This document shows positions 1-6,430 of a DNA stretch of 10,095 nt, one piece after another. The position numbers and the translations under genes were made by a program. The stretch spans positions 1 through 10,095 of the forward strand of contig SDVU01000849.1 of the NCBI GenBank assembly GCA_016256075.1, read 5' to 3'. Under the pieces are notes generated by a model. It was not told where the DNA came from, made no database searches, and saw only the letters and a list, made by a program, of their open reading frames with translations. Each line of letters starts with the position of its first letter. The first letter of the stretch is position 1. The DNA is from Dictyocoela muelleri. Lineage: Eukaryota; Microsporidia.

Positions 1-158
1 CTGAGTCATTGATAAAACGAAAATCGCGTATACAGCTGGGCTTCTGGTAGCATAGGAAGTGATGTATTATTTGAACACCAAGAACCAAAGGTCTCAAGAC
101 CAAGGTTGGAGACAACTCTCCGGGTTGGCAGCTATGGATGTTGTCAACATGTAATATA
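1..158 (+). repeat. SINE-like repeat, tail domain, copy 1 (5' part outside window)
   Basis: This stretch matches 4102-4257 at roughly four bases in five over its full length, with only short indels. The best-kept blocks are TATACAGCTGGGCTT (about 30-44), GGTTGGAGACAACTCTC (104-120) and CAGCTATGGATG (129-140), and both copies end in CATGTAATATA. At 4102-4257 the same domain is the last third of an element with a tRNA-like head, so this copy is probably the 3' end of a SINE whose head lies beyond the window start. It stops where the first unit of the foldback end begins, so one element seems to sit directly against the other. That it is a repeat is seen directly; the SINE identity is inferred from copy 2. 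Confidence 0.8.
90..117 (+). other. Paired hairpins in SINE tail, copy 1
   Basis: Two stems can form side by side. The first pairs GGTC (90-93) with GACC (98-101) around a TCAA loop. The second pairs GGTTG (104-108) with CAACT (113-117), including one G-U wobble, around a GAGA loop of the GNRA class. In copy 2 the first stem has a changed but still paired base pair and is longer; the second is identical. The pairing is seen in the sequence; a role in the element's RNA is inferred. Confidence 0.5.
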
Positions 159-293
159 TAGACTCATTTCTTTCAAAGTTATAGATCCATTTCTTTCAAA
201 GTTATAGACCCGTTTCTTTCAGACTTATAGACCCTTTTTAGCAGAGTTATAGACACGCTTTGCCAGAGTTATAGATGATCCGTGAAAATTCGG
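159..293. repeat. Left terminal inverted repeat of the foldback (22-23 bp units)
   Basis: About six units begin with TATAGA: two near-identical TATAGAYYCATTTCTTTCAAAG units, one CCCGTTTCTTTCAGAC unit, two GCAGAGT/GCCAGAGT units and an inner TAGATGATCCGTG unit. The inner end also forms a perfect 6-bp hairpin, GATCCG (277-282) with CGGATC (291-296). The reverse complement of 1588-1800 shows the same unit order. Confidence 0.8.
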
Positions 294-300
294 ATCAATT

Positions 301-1267
301 AATTATTTTTAACCCTTATTTTTTAGGCCTCATTTTTTAACCCTAAGTTTTTAACCCTAAGTTTTTAACCCTCATTTTTTTAACCCTCATTTTTAACCCT
401 CATTTTTTAACCATTATTTTTAACCCTTATTTTTTAGCCCCCATTTTTTAGCCCTCATTTTTTACCCGCTTTTTTAACCATTATTTTTTAACCATTATTT
501 TTTAATCATTATTTTTTTGAGCTTATTTTTGCTATCATTTTTTGCTCTTATTTTTTAACCCCCATTTTTTAACCCTTATTTTTTTAATTTATTTTTAGCT
601 CCTATTGTTTAGCCCTAATTTTTATTATCCATATTAATTAACTTTTGACCCCATTTTTTAACCCTATTTTTTTAAACCTCTTTTTTAAACCTTATTTTTT
701 TTACTTTTTTTTTCGAGTCCTAAATTTTAGCCCTCATTTTTTTTAACCCTTATTTTTAACCTTTGTTTTTAACCCTTATTTTTTAACCCTTATTTTTTAA
801 CCCCCGCTTTTTAACCCCCATTTTTTAGCCCCCATTTTTTTTTACCTCATCCCAATTATTTTTAAATCATTTTCATAACCAATATTTTTAACCTTTGTTT
901 TTAACCCTCATTTACTAACCCTTATTTTCTTAACTCTTATTTTTTAATAACCCTCATTATTTAAATCCATTTTTAAACCACATTTTTAACCCTATTTTGA
1001 ACCCCCATCCCCCCCCATTTTTTAACTTTTTTATTAACCCTAATTTCATACCTTATTTTTTAACCCTTATTTTTTTAACCCTCGTTTTTATCCTCATTTT
1101 TAACCATATTTTTTAACTCCTATTTTTTAGCCCTCATTTACCAGCACTCATTTCTTAGCTCTCATTTTTTAGCCTTCAATATTTAACCCTTCTTTTTTAA
1201 CCCTTTTTTAAATCATCATTTTTTAACCCTAATTTTTTAATCTTTTTTTTAACCTCCATATTTTCCC
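301..1267 (+). repeat. T-rich minisatellite, left foldback arm
   Basis: Several dozen degenerate copies of a unit close to TTTTTTAACCCTTA or TTTTTTAGCCCTCA, about 13-17 bp with variable T-run length. The variable period suggests growth by slippage and unequal exchange. The strand is nearly pure T and C apart from the TAA or TTA step. There are no open frames of note. It is complementary to the A-rich array at 1300-1580, so a transcript across both could fold into a long hairpin. Confidence 0.85.
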
Positions 1268-1299
1268 TTAGAATAAAATTTATTTTATTATCCATGATA
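1268..1299. other. Loop between foldback arms
   Basis: A short A+T-only stretch separates the T-rich from the A-rich array. It holds the near-palindrome AATAAAATTTATTTTATT and marks the point where unit orientation flips. Confidence 0.6.
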
Positions 1300-1580
1300 A
1301 AAAAGGGCCAAAAAAGGTTTAAAAATATCATTTAAAAATCGTTAAAAAATAAAGGTTAAAAAAGAGTTGATAAATATTGGTAAATAATTTGGTTAATAAA
1401 TAAGGGTTAAAAAATGAGGTTGAAAAAATGAGGGTTGAAAAAATGAGGGTTGAAAAAATGAGGGTTGACAAATGAGGATGTAAAAATGCGGGTTAAAAAG
1501 TAGTAGTTTTAAATAAAGTTTAAAAAAAGGTTTAGAAAATGAGGGTTAAAAAAAGGTTTAGAAAATGAGGGTTAAAAAAA
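1300..1580 (+). repeat. A-rich minisatellite, right foldback arm
   Basis: Inverted complement of the left array, with units such as GGGTTAAAAAATGAG and GGGTTGAAAAAATGA. Three consecutive identical 15-bp units lie near 1418-1462, and a longer unit containing AGGTTTAGAAAATGAGGG is duplicated near 1519-1575, which indicates recent local amplification. At about 280 bp it is less than a third of the length of the left arm, so the two arms have evolved in length independently. Confidence 0.8.
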
Positions 1581-1587
1581 ATAAATC

Positions 1588-1800
1588 GATGCGAATTTTA
1601 GCAGATCATCTATGACTCTATCAAAATGTGTCTATAACTCTGGCAAATGTGTCTATAGGTCTGAAAGAAACAGGTCTATAACTTTGAAGTAACGGGTCTA
1701 TATTTGGAAGTAATGGGTCTATCACTTTGAAAGCAATGGGTCTATATTTTGAAGTAATGGGTCTATCACTTTGAAAGCAATGGGTCTGTCACTTTTAAAA
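1588..1800. repeat. Right terminal inverted repeat of the foldback
   Basis: Units read outward as CATCTATGACTC, TGTGTCTATAACTCTGGCAAA, GGTCTATAACTTTGAAGTAA and several AATGGGTCTATCACTTTGAAAGC copies. The reverse complement matches 159-293 unit by unit. This end carries three or four more outer units than the left end, all of the AATGGGTCTAT type, consistent with local expansion here or loss at the left end. Confidence 0.8.
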
Positions 1801-1806
1801 AGCCTT

Positions 1807-2105
1807 TTTGCAACGCGGGGAATATAATAATGCGACGAGTTGAATATATAGTTCAACGAGGGTTAAATAATAATGCAACGAGGAGAATTTCATAATGAAA
1901 CGAGGGGAATATAATAAACAACGATGGGAATATAACAATGCAATGAGAGGAATAAATAATGCAACGAGGGGAATATAATAATGCAACGAGGGGAATATAA
2001 TAATGTAACGAGAGGAAATAACAATGCAACGGGGGGGGGATATAATATTGCAACGAGGGGAATATAATAATGCAACGGAGGGATATAATAATGCGATGGG
2101 CTATA
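1807..2105 (+). repeat. 22-bp minisatellite on the 3' side of the transposase
   Basis: About 13 imperfect head-to-tail copies of AATGCAACGAGGGGAATATAAT. The open frames seen across it on the minus strand, with repeated LVALLYSPRC-like peptides, are products of the repeat and not genes. The unit is alignable with the array at 3291-3399 (about 16 of 22 positions) and more loosely with the outer units of the foldback right end. Both transposase-flanking arrays read in the same direction. Confidence 0.85.
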
Positions 2106-2178
2106 TAAACTTTAAAAAATATTTTTATATTTATAAACATTATTTTTTAAAAAAACTATTCAAATGCAAAACAACCTT

Positions 2179-3261
2179 TTATATAAAATCCACATTAGCA
2201 AGTGCATTGCTCATCCAATTTTTCATATGACTAAAGTATCCATCCATAATAAATATTTATGTATCTAACATATCTTCAATAGTGGAGATCAACATATTAT
2301 TATCAAGACATCTTGCTCTAAGCTGAAAACGCGACTTTAAACAAGAAAAAAATTCCTCAATAGGATTTAGTTGAGGAGAATATGGAGGCAAGAACTTAAC
2401 CGTATATCCCTTATCGTATAAAGCCTGCAAAACTTCAGATGTTTTTTCTTTATCGAAGCGTTGTCCATAACAACACATTTGCGATCATTGATTTCACTCT
2501 TGGCAACCTTGTATTTATAAAAAGAATAAAATCAACAGATTTAAAACTACCCAATTTGACCTTATGTGCTACAATACCTCGAAGATTTATCGCGCAGTGT
2601 TGTGATATATTTGTACCTTTCATGTTAGGTACATTTATATAACATTTTATATTCTTCTGTGAATAGCCAAATTCAAGTGCTATATAAAGATTAAACCCAG
2701 TCTCGTCGATAAAAATCAATTTTCCATCACGAAAATTTTCAATAAAGCCACCGTATTGATTTCTGAAAGTTTGTTTTGATCACAATTACGGTTAATCGGA
2801 ACTAAAGTAAGCTTTTTTCTGGTATAGTCTATCGATTTTATTATTCTGCAAATTGTAGACAGTGAATCAGTGGTCGTCTCAATACAAGCATGTAGATTTT
2901 CAGACAAAGAATTCGATTTATACAGAAATTAATAGCAATTTCTGATCTATAATGTTTTTTTCATTAGAATAGTCTTTTTTACCCTTTTTTTCTTCTCAAT
3001 GGCAGACATAAATGTACAAAGATTGAGGAATTCACCTGCTAAGTATCTTTTATACATTTTACAAACACATGAATATGATAAAACTATATTCCTTTCTATT
3101 TCTTTCAAATTATAGTTTCCATAACCTATCATCTGAAGAAAATTTTCTACTACGGCTTCTGTTACTGTCTTTCTCTGTTTTCTTGCATTAAAAATTTCTT
3201 CACTATAGTTGTGTCGCAAAGGTTCAATGAAAGGTTCTTTTTCTTCTGATCCAATTTCCAT
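2179..3261 (-). pseudogene. Broken Tc1/IS630-type (DDE) transposase
   Basis: Transposase of the Tc1/mariner superfamily, which cuts and pastes its own element using a DDE metal-binding triad. The start codon at 3261-3259 opens a 104-codon frame with a homeodomain-like helix-turn-helix (around residues 50-75, LKEIERNIVLSYSCVCKMYK). YTRKKLTLVP (near 2820) is the usual linker motif. FIDETGF carries the first Asp (2705-2707), CVVMDN the second (2463-2465), and YSPQLNPIEEFF the Glu (about 2356-2358). About 34-35 residues separate Asp and Glu, as in Tc1. The C-terminus runs to a stop at 2179 after GYFSHMKNWMSNAL. At about 1.08 kb the gene is full length, but these motifs lie in all three frames. 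I count roughly five or six frame changes (near 2950, 2915, 2755, 2510, 2455 and 2260), plus stops in the first frame at 2947-2949 and about 2929-2931. It is therefore an old dead copy. A 22-bp array lies on each side. Confidence 0.92.
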
Positions 3262-3290
3262 TCAGGGGCAAATGTTTATTAATTTGAAAA

Positions 3291-3399
3291 AGTGGATGAT
3301 AAGAATGAAATGAGGTGTCTATAAGAATGAAATGAGTGGTTTATAAGAATGCAAGGAGTGGTTTATAATTATGAAATGAGTATTTAAAGAATGAAAAGG
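3291..3399 (+). repeat. 22-bp tandem repeat on the 5' side of the transposase
   Basis: Five consecutive units, four of exactly 22 bp and a last one of 21: AGTGGATGATAAGAATGAAATG, then variants with GTCTATAAG, GGTTTATAAG and GGTTTATAATT. The array ends 30 bp upstream of the transposase start codon, so it would cover the promoter side of that gene. Its reverse complement (TTATARACCACTCATTTCATTC) resembles both the foldback left-end unit and the reverse complement of the 1807-2105 unit. Confidence 0.8.
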
Positions 3400-3404
3400 A
3401 CTGT

Positions 3405-3728
3405 ATGTCTATCGCTCTTAACAGTGTAATGCAACCCCCTTTATTATTATTAAAGAGTGTCATCAGCGAGAATGATCGTCGATTCAAAAATTTCACATTC
3501 AAGAGTGTTAACGCAGAACTGTCTGTCCCTAATCAATTTATGCTAAAACATTGTTACATATTATTTGCTATTTGGTTGTTTTTTTCTATTGGAATCTTAC
3601 TGTTATCCTATTACGCTTTTTATTATATAGCGAGCCAAACTAATGACTTTTTGAAAATAACTTATCATTTCTATAGTAAATCGAACCTCAGTAACCTAGT
3701 TTTCGACGTAAATATTAGAATCACTTAA
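3405..3728 (+). CDS. Unrecognised small open frame with one membrane segment
   Basis: I do not recognise this protein. It is 107 codons from the ATG at 3405; the frame is open only 10 codons further upstream, so the start is plausible but not forced. Residues about 50-75 (CYILFAIWLFFSIGILLLSY and following residues) form a strongly hydrophobic segment fit for one membrane span. A polar tail follows, rich in Ser, Asn and Tyr. The N-terminal 45 residues have a few charged residues and no clear signal peptide. An open frame this long is uncommon by chance in such AT-rich DNA, and the local base composition is slightly less AT-rich than its surroundings. It starts six bases after the 22-bp array and ends about 75 bp before the SINE-like element. 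It could be a genuine small gene, an exon, a decayed element gene or a chance frame. Confidence 0.25.
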   Translation: MSIALNSVMQPPLLLLKSVISENDRRFKNFTFKSVNAELSVPNQFMLKHCYILFAIWLFFSIGILLLSYYAFYYIASQTNDFLKITYHFYSKSNLSNLVFDVNIRIT

Positions 3729-3810
3729 CGAATGATTCGGGTTTAAAATAAAAATTAGTTTGAATATTAATTATTAAATTTAATTTATTATCTATTTATA
3801 TGAGGCCAGA

Positions 3811-3821
3811 TAGCTCAGTGG
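3811..3821 (+). promoter_or_regulatory. Pol III A box (tRNA-like)
   Basis: TAGCTCAGTGG fits the eukaryotic tRNA A-box pattern TRGCNNAGYNGG except for one base missing near the end. It lies seven bases after the probable start of the tRNA-like head, as expected for tRNA position 8. Confidence 0.65.
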
Positions 3822-3852
3822 TTTACATCTTGGATCTAAAATTAAGTATCGT

Positions 3853-3863
3853 GGTACGAATCC
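3853..3863 (+). promoter_or_regulatory. Pol III B box (tRNA-like)
   Basis: GGTACGAATCC fits the B-box consensus GGTTCGANTCC except at two positions and lies 42 bp after the A box, close to normal tRNA spacing. The flanking T-stem no longer pairs well, in keeping with a SINE head and not a functional tRNA gene. Confidence 0.65.
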
Positions 3864-4186
3864 CGTTAACGTCATTATCAAGAAAATAATGAAGGAATGA
3901 CCATAAGCGGTCAAAAACTATAGAAAATATAGTAGTAATATACAGTTATTACAGTGTAGTATAGCTGATTAAGACTTGTTCAAATATGAAAATGAAACAG
4001 AAGGGACTCTCCTAGGTGCGGAGTATGTGCGGAGACGCATCATGGAAAAGTAGTGAAAAATAAAAATTCATGAAAAGCTACTAATTACCTGTATCATGCG
4101 CGTCATTGTATAAAACGAAAATCTCGTATACAGCTGGGCTTATTGGTAGCTTAGGAAGTAACGTATTATCGAAACTAAGGAAACTG

Positions 4187-4216
4187 ATTGTCTAAAGACA
4201 ATGGTTGGAGACAACT
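4187..4216 (+). other. Paired hairpins in SINE tail, copy 2
   Basis: ATTGTC (4187-4192) pairs with GACAAT (4197-4202) around a TAAA loop. Then GGTTG (4203-4207) pairs with CAACT (4212-4216) around a GAGA loop. Compared with copy 1, the pair G90-C101 has become T4189-A4200, which keeps the pairing, and two more outer pairs form here. The stems abut, so they could stack on each other. Confidence 0.5.
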
Positions 4217-4257
4217 CTCAGGGTTAACAGCTATGGATGACGTGAGCATGTAATATA

Positions 4258-5640
4258 ATATGCTATTAATATTAAAAAAAATTACAAATAAGAAACAGAC
4301 CAAATCATATGATAATATATATATATAATCTCGATTGTAAAGGGTAAAAATTTTATAATCTAACAAGTTAGAAACTTGAAAAAATAGTCTTATAAAAGTC
4401 TAAAAAAATATATCTATAAATCTTTATGCTAATTATAAATGCATTGACAATTATATATATATTATTTTATTAAAATTCATCGGTAATTACCAATATAGTA
4501 ATTAAATAAAATACATAAATAATATTTAGATTTATATTATGTCAAAAAGTCGAGGGTATATTGTATTTAAACGGTCTATCCTAAATTCTTAGTGTTTCAT
4601 CCGTAAGAGTGTAAAAAAGGCTTTATAAAGTTTAAAAATATGAAATTATACACGTAACTATAAAAATTTAAAATAAAAAAATATATTAGTCACCTCAGAA
4701 AATGTAGTTAAATAAAGTATTTTTTTATATTTTTCCATTAAAATCGAGCCAATCATAGAATAGATATAATATTGTCTTTTAAATGTTAAATCATTTTGTC
4801 TGGGTTGTACAATAATTGGTAAAATTTTTTTTTACCGAAGTTTATTTCTACCGGTGTCTATTATCATGTTAGCTTTCAATATTTCGCGCACTTGGCACGA
4901 CATATTATTTTCCTATCTTTCTAATTTTTATTACTATATTGTATTTTTATCACTTTAAGATTTGAACGTATATGGTGTTGTCTGCAACTGGTGAAACGCG
5001 ACCGTAAATATTATATATCCACCATTAAAAATATAATGCAATTTAAGAAGAATAAATCGATAAAATGTATTAGAAATTAGATATCGAATACAAAGTAAAA
5101 AATTTAAAACCGCATCGAACAGGTATATGTGAGATTATACCTGCCAGGGTAGAGTTTCTCTGTATTTAAAAGCATAAAAAATGTTTAATACATAACTACT
5201 ATCAGAGTTTATTTATAAAGAAATATATATACTTAGAGATTGTTATAGCAACTAAAATATTTAATATAGCTTTGTTGATTGATTAAGTATTAAATGCTAA
5301 AGTAACACAAAAAGATTCATAATATTATAAATAAATAAATTCTATACGACCAATACTAGCTTGAGATAGTTTACTCATTTTCTTTATCAATGCAATTTTC
5401 CGGATATCTTAAAAAATTTAAAACAAGTAAAATATCTACCCGCTTTTGTGATCGATTTAAATAGATAACCTTCGATAGTTCATATTTTACTTGCTAAAAA
5501 ATAATAAAAAATAAAATTAAACTATTATATAAAGATAAAAAAAATAGATATATATATAAAAATATAAGATTAAAAATAAATTAAATATAAATTAAAAAAT
5601 TTAAAATACTAAAATTTATTAAAAATAAACACATTTTTTT
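4258..5640. other. AT-rich stretch without a recognised gene
   Basis: Long A/T runs and frequent stops in every frame. The 63-codon minus-strand frame around 4175-4366 overlaps the SINE tail and looks like chance. Small features seen are a hairpin GGTAAAA/TTTTACC near 4818-4839 and the stem at 5120-5143. I see no protein family signature, RNA gene or clear element end. Confidence 0.6.
5120..5143. repeat. Perfect 8-bp inverted repeat
   Basis: CAGGTATA (5120-5127) pairs with TATACCTG (5136-5143) across an 8-bp loop, in a locally more GC-rich patch. It could be a protein-binding dyad or the end of a small element; nothing nearby decides which. Confidence 0.4.
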
Positions 5641-5733
5641 TAGTTATCAAATGACAGTCTTAAGATTGTTTCCAACAATGAATCGTTATACCGTTTCTCC
5701 AATAAATTCAGTTTATAAAGCGATATTTTTTTT

Positions 5734-6430
5734 TTAATTTATGCCTTTGGTAGATTTTAGTTGGCACATTATAACATTCCACAATAATTCAATGTGTTGT
5801 GACTGTGCACCAATGATTGGATTTACGAAATTCAACTTATGATTGACTGTTGTGTGCCAGAAGCCTAGGCCTATTGATATCTCTAAGGAACAGGCCACAT
5901 TACTGAATGAATTATAGAACCTCTTCTTCATACCTGCTCTATAATTGGTTAACCTCTCAGCAGATCTATCTTCGATAACTTCCATATGAAAAATTGTGGG
6001 AAAGCAACTAGTATCAGAGATTGTAAAATTGTAAATTTACCCTCACGAGCTTGTCTCGCAATGATATATAACCTTTAAGACAAATGGTGACCCATTGATT
6101 TTACTGATTTTACCTGGACCTTCTATTTTTTATTGGTTTATATAACAGACATTCTGTTACTTTTAGCGGCAAAAATCATATATTTTTATTACTTCAGTTT
6201 TGATTTTGATAAGCAATAATAACATGGTCAGTATTTTTTTTAGAAGACCAGCACTATATAACAAATAGAATTTGTGGTAGCGGTTGTCTAAACTGAAGAT
6301 AGACTGAAATAGTGTCAAACTGATAATTTTTTTTATAAATATCACAGCATGTATTAACACATTTCCAACGAAACCCATCTATGACTCTATGTAGATTGCG
6401 GTTTTAATATCTGTATTACAACGCATTATT
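5734..6430 (-). pseudogene. Broken Merlin/IS1595-like (ISXO2-type) transposase
   Basis: A DDE transposase of the Merlin superfamily, related to bacterial IS1595 and ISXO2. Motifs appear in family order along the minus strand: a zinc-ribbon end DGFRWKCVNTCC (6344-6379, with an earlier Cys near 6425), LPQILFVI, EGPGKISKINGSPF (6082-6123), a YH.ARQAREGK-like patch near 6035-6060, MEVIEDRSAERL (5950-5985), SIIHSVMW (about 5895-5918), and LGF.HTTVNHKLNFV followed by GAQSQHIELLW (about 5780-5870). The final catalytic Glu (HIELLW, about 5788-5790) is present. The first Asp, expected after GKISKI, reads Asn, and the second, expected in HSDMW, reads Val. The longest single frame is 83 codons (5734-5985), and at least four frame changes separate the motifs. 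At about 230 codons it is somewhat shorter than usual Merlin proteins. I found no terminal inverted repeats. Each match is a remembered family pattern, not a search result. Confidence 0.78.

Larger units (their letters stand above)
159..1800. mobile_element. Foldback-like element with minisatellite arms
   Basis: The two ends are inverted copies of each other. Read inward, both show a stack of units of the form TATAGACCCRTTTCTTTCAAAGT, then a TTTCTTTCAGAC variant, then GCCAGAGT variants, then a TAGATGATC...AAAATTCG inner unit. Because the variants come in the same order on both sides, these are real terminal inverted repeats and not two chance arrays. Inside them lie two mutually complementary minisatellites, T-rich on the left (about 965 bp) and A-rich on the right (about 280 bp), around a loop of about 30 bp. 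This is the architecture of foldback (FB-type) transposons, which are known for long inverted ends built of short tandem units. I see no coding sequence inside. No clear target-site duplication was found, possibly because the left end lies against a SINE tail and the right end runs into another array. Confidence 0.7.
1807..3399 (-). mobile_element. Tc1-like element remnant flanked by 22-bp arrays
   Basis: The dead transposase gene sits between two minisatellites of related 22-bp unit, with AT-rich spacers of about 70 bp on the 3' side and 30 bp on the 5' side. Tc1-type elements often carry direct repeats inside their ends as transposase-binding sites, so arrays next to the gene are plausible end sequences. 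Here both arrays point the same way, so they are not by themselves an inverted pair. No clean terminal inverted repeat with TA duplications was found. The limits given are those of the arrays, not proven element ends. Confidence 0.5.
3803..4257 (+). mobile_element. tRNA-headed SINE-like element, copy 2
   Basis: A short retroposon-like unit of about 455 bp with three parts. The head (about 3804-3872) is tRNA-derived, with a good A box and B box 42 bp apart. The body (3873-4101) has small hairpins, for example CATTAT/ATAATG at 3873-3891 and GACC/GGTC at 3899-3912. The tail (4102-4257) is shared with 1-158. SINEs are transcribed by RNA polymerase III from the internal boxes and copied by a partner LINE's reverse transcriptase. 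The tRNA cloverleaf is no longer intact: the acceptor and D stems do not pair, so it is not a working tRNA. It ends in TAATATAATATG without a poly-A tract. I found no convincing target-site duplication. Head and tail belonging to one element is likely, but rests on this single full copy. Confidence 0.6.

Noticed and set aside
1-158. Hammerhead-type ribozyme in the shared tail domain
   Set aside because: GAAAC occurs in copy 2, but no CTGATGA core lies at a fitting distance in either copy.
301-1267. CCCTAA-like telomere repeats (AACCCTAAG units)
   Set aside because: A few units contain AACCCTAA, but the period is 13-17 bp with long T runs, most units read CCCTTA or CCCTCA, and the array is inverted at 1300-1580. 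This fits foldback arms, not a telomere.
1795-2140. Open frames of 61-95 codons on the minus strand with repeated LVALLYSPRC and IIIFPSLHYY-like peptides
   Set aside because: They are translations of the 22-bp minisatellite. The period of 22 is not a multiple of three, so all frames show the same peptides in turn.
2024-2230. 68-codon plus-strand frame
   Set aside because: It runs from the minisatellite into the 3' end of the transposase gene on the opposite strand and has no motif of its own.
2439-2642. 67-codon plus-strand frame with hydrophobic character
   Set aside because: It is the antisense shadow of the Tc1-like transposase around its second and first Asp motifs.
3804-3876. Functional tRNA gene
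   Set aside because: A and B boxes are present, but acceptor, D and T stems do not pair and no clear anticodon arm forms.
4175-4366. 63-codon minus-strand frame
   Set aside because: It overlaps the SINE tail in antisense and continues into low-complexity AT sequence without any motif.
6163-6378. 71-codon minus-strand frame with membrane-like stretches
   Set aside because: The Merlin-like zinc-ribbon motif DGFRWKC is read from another frame of the same strand here, so this frame is a by-product of the decayed transposase.
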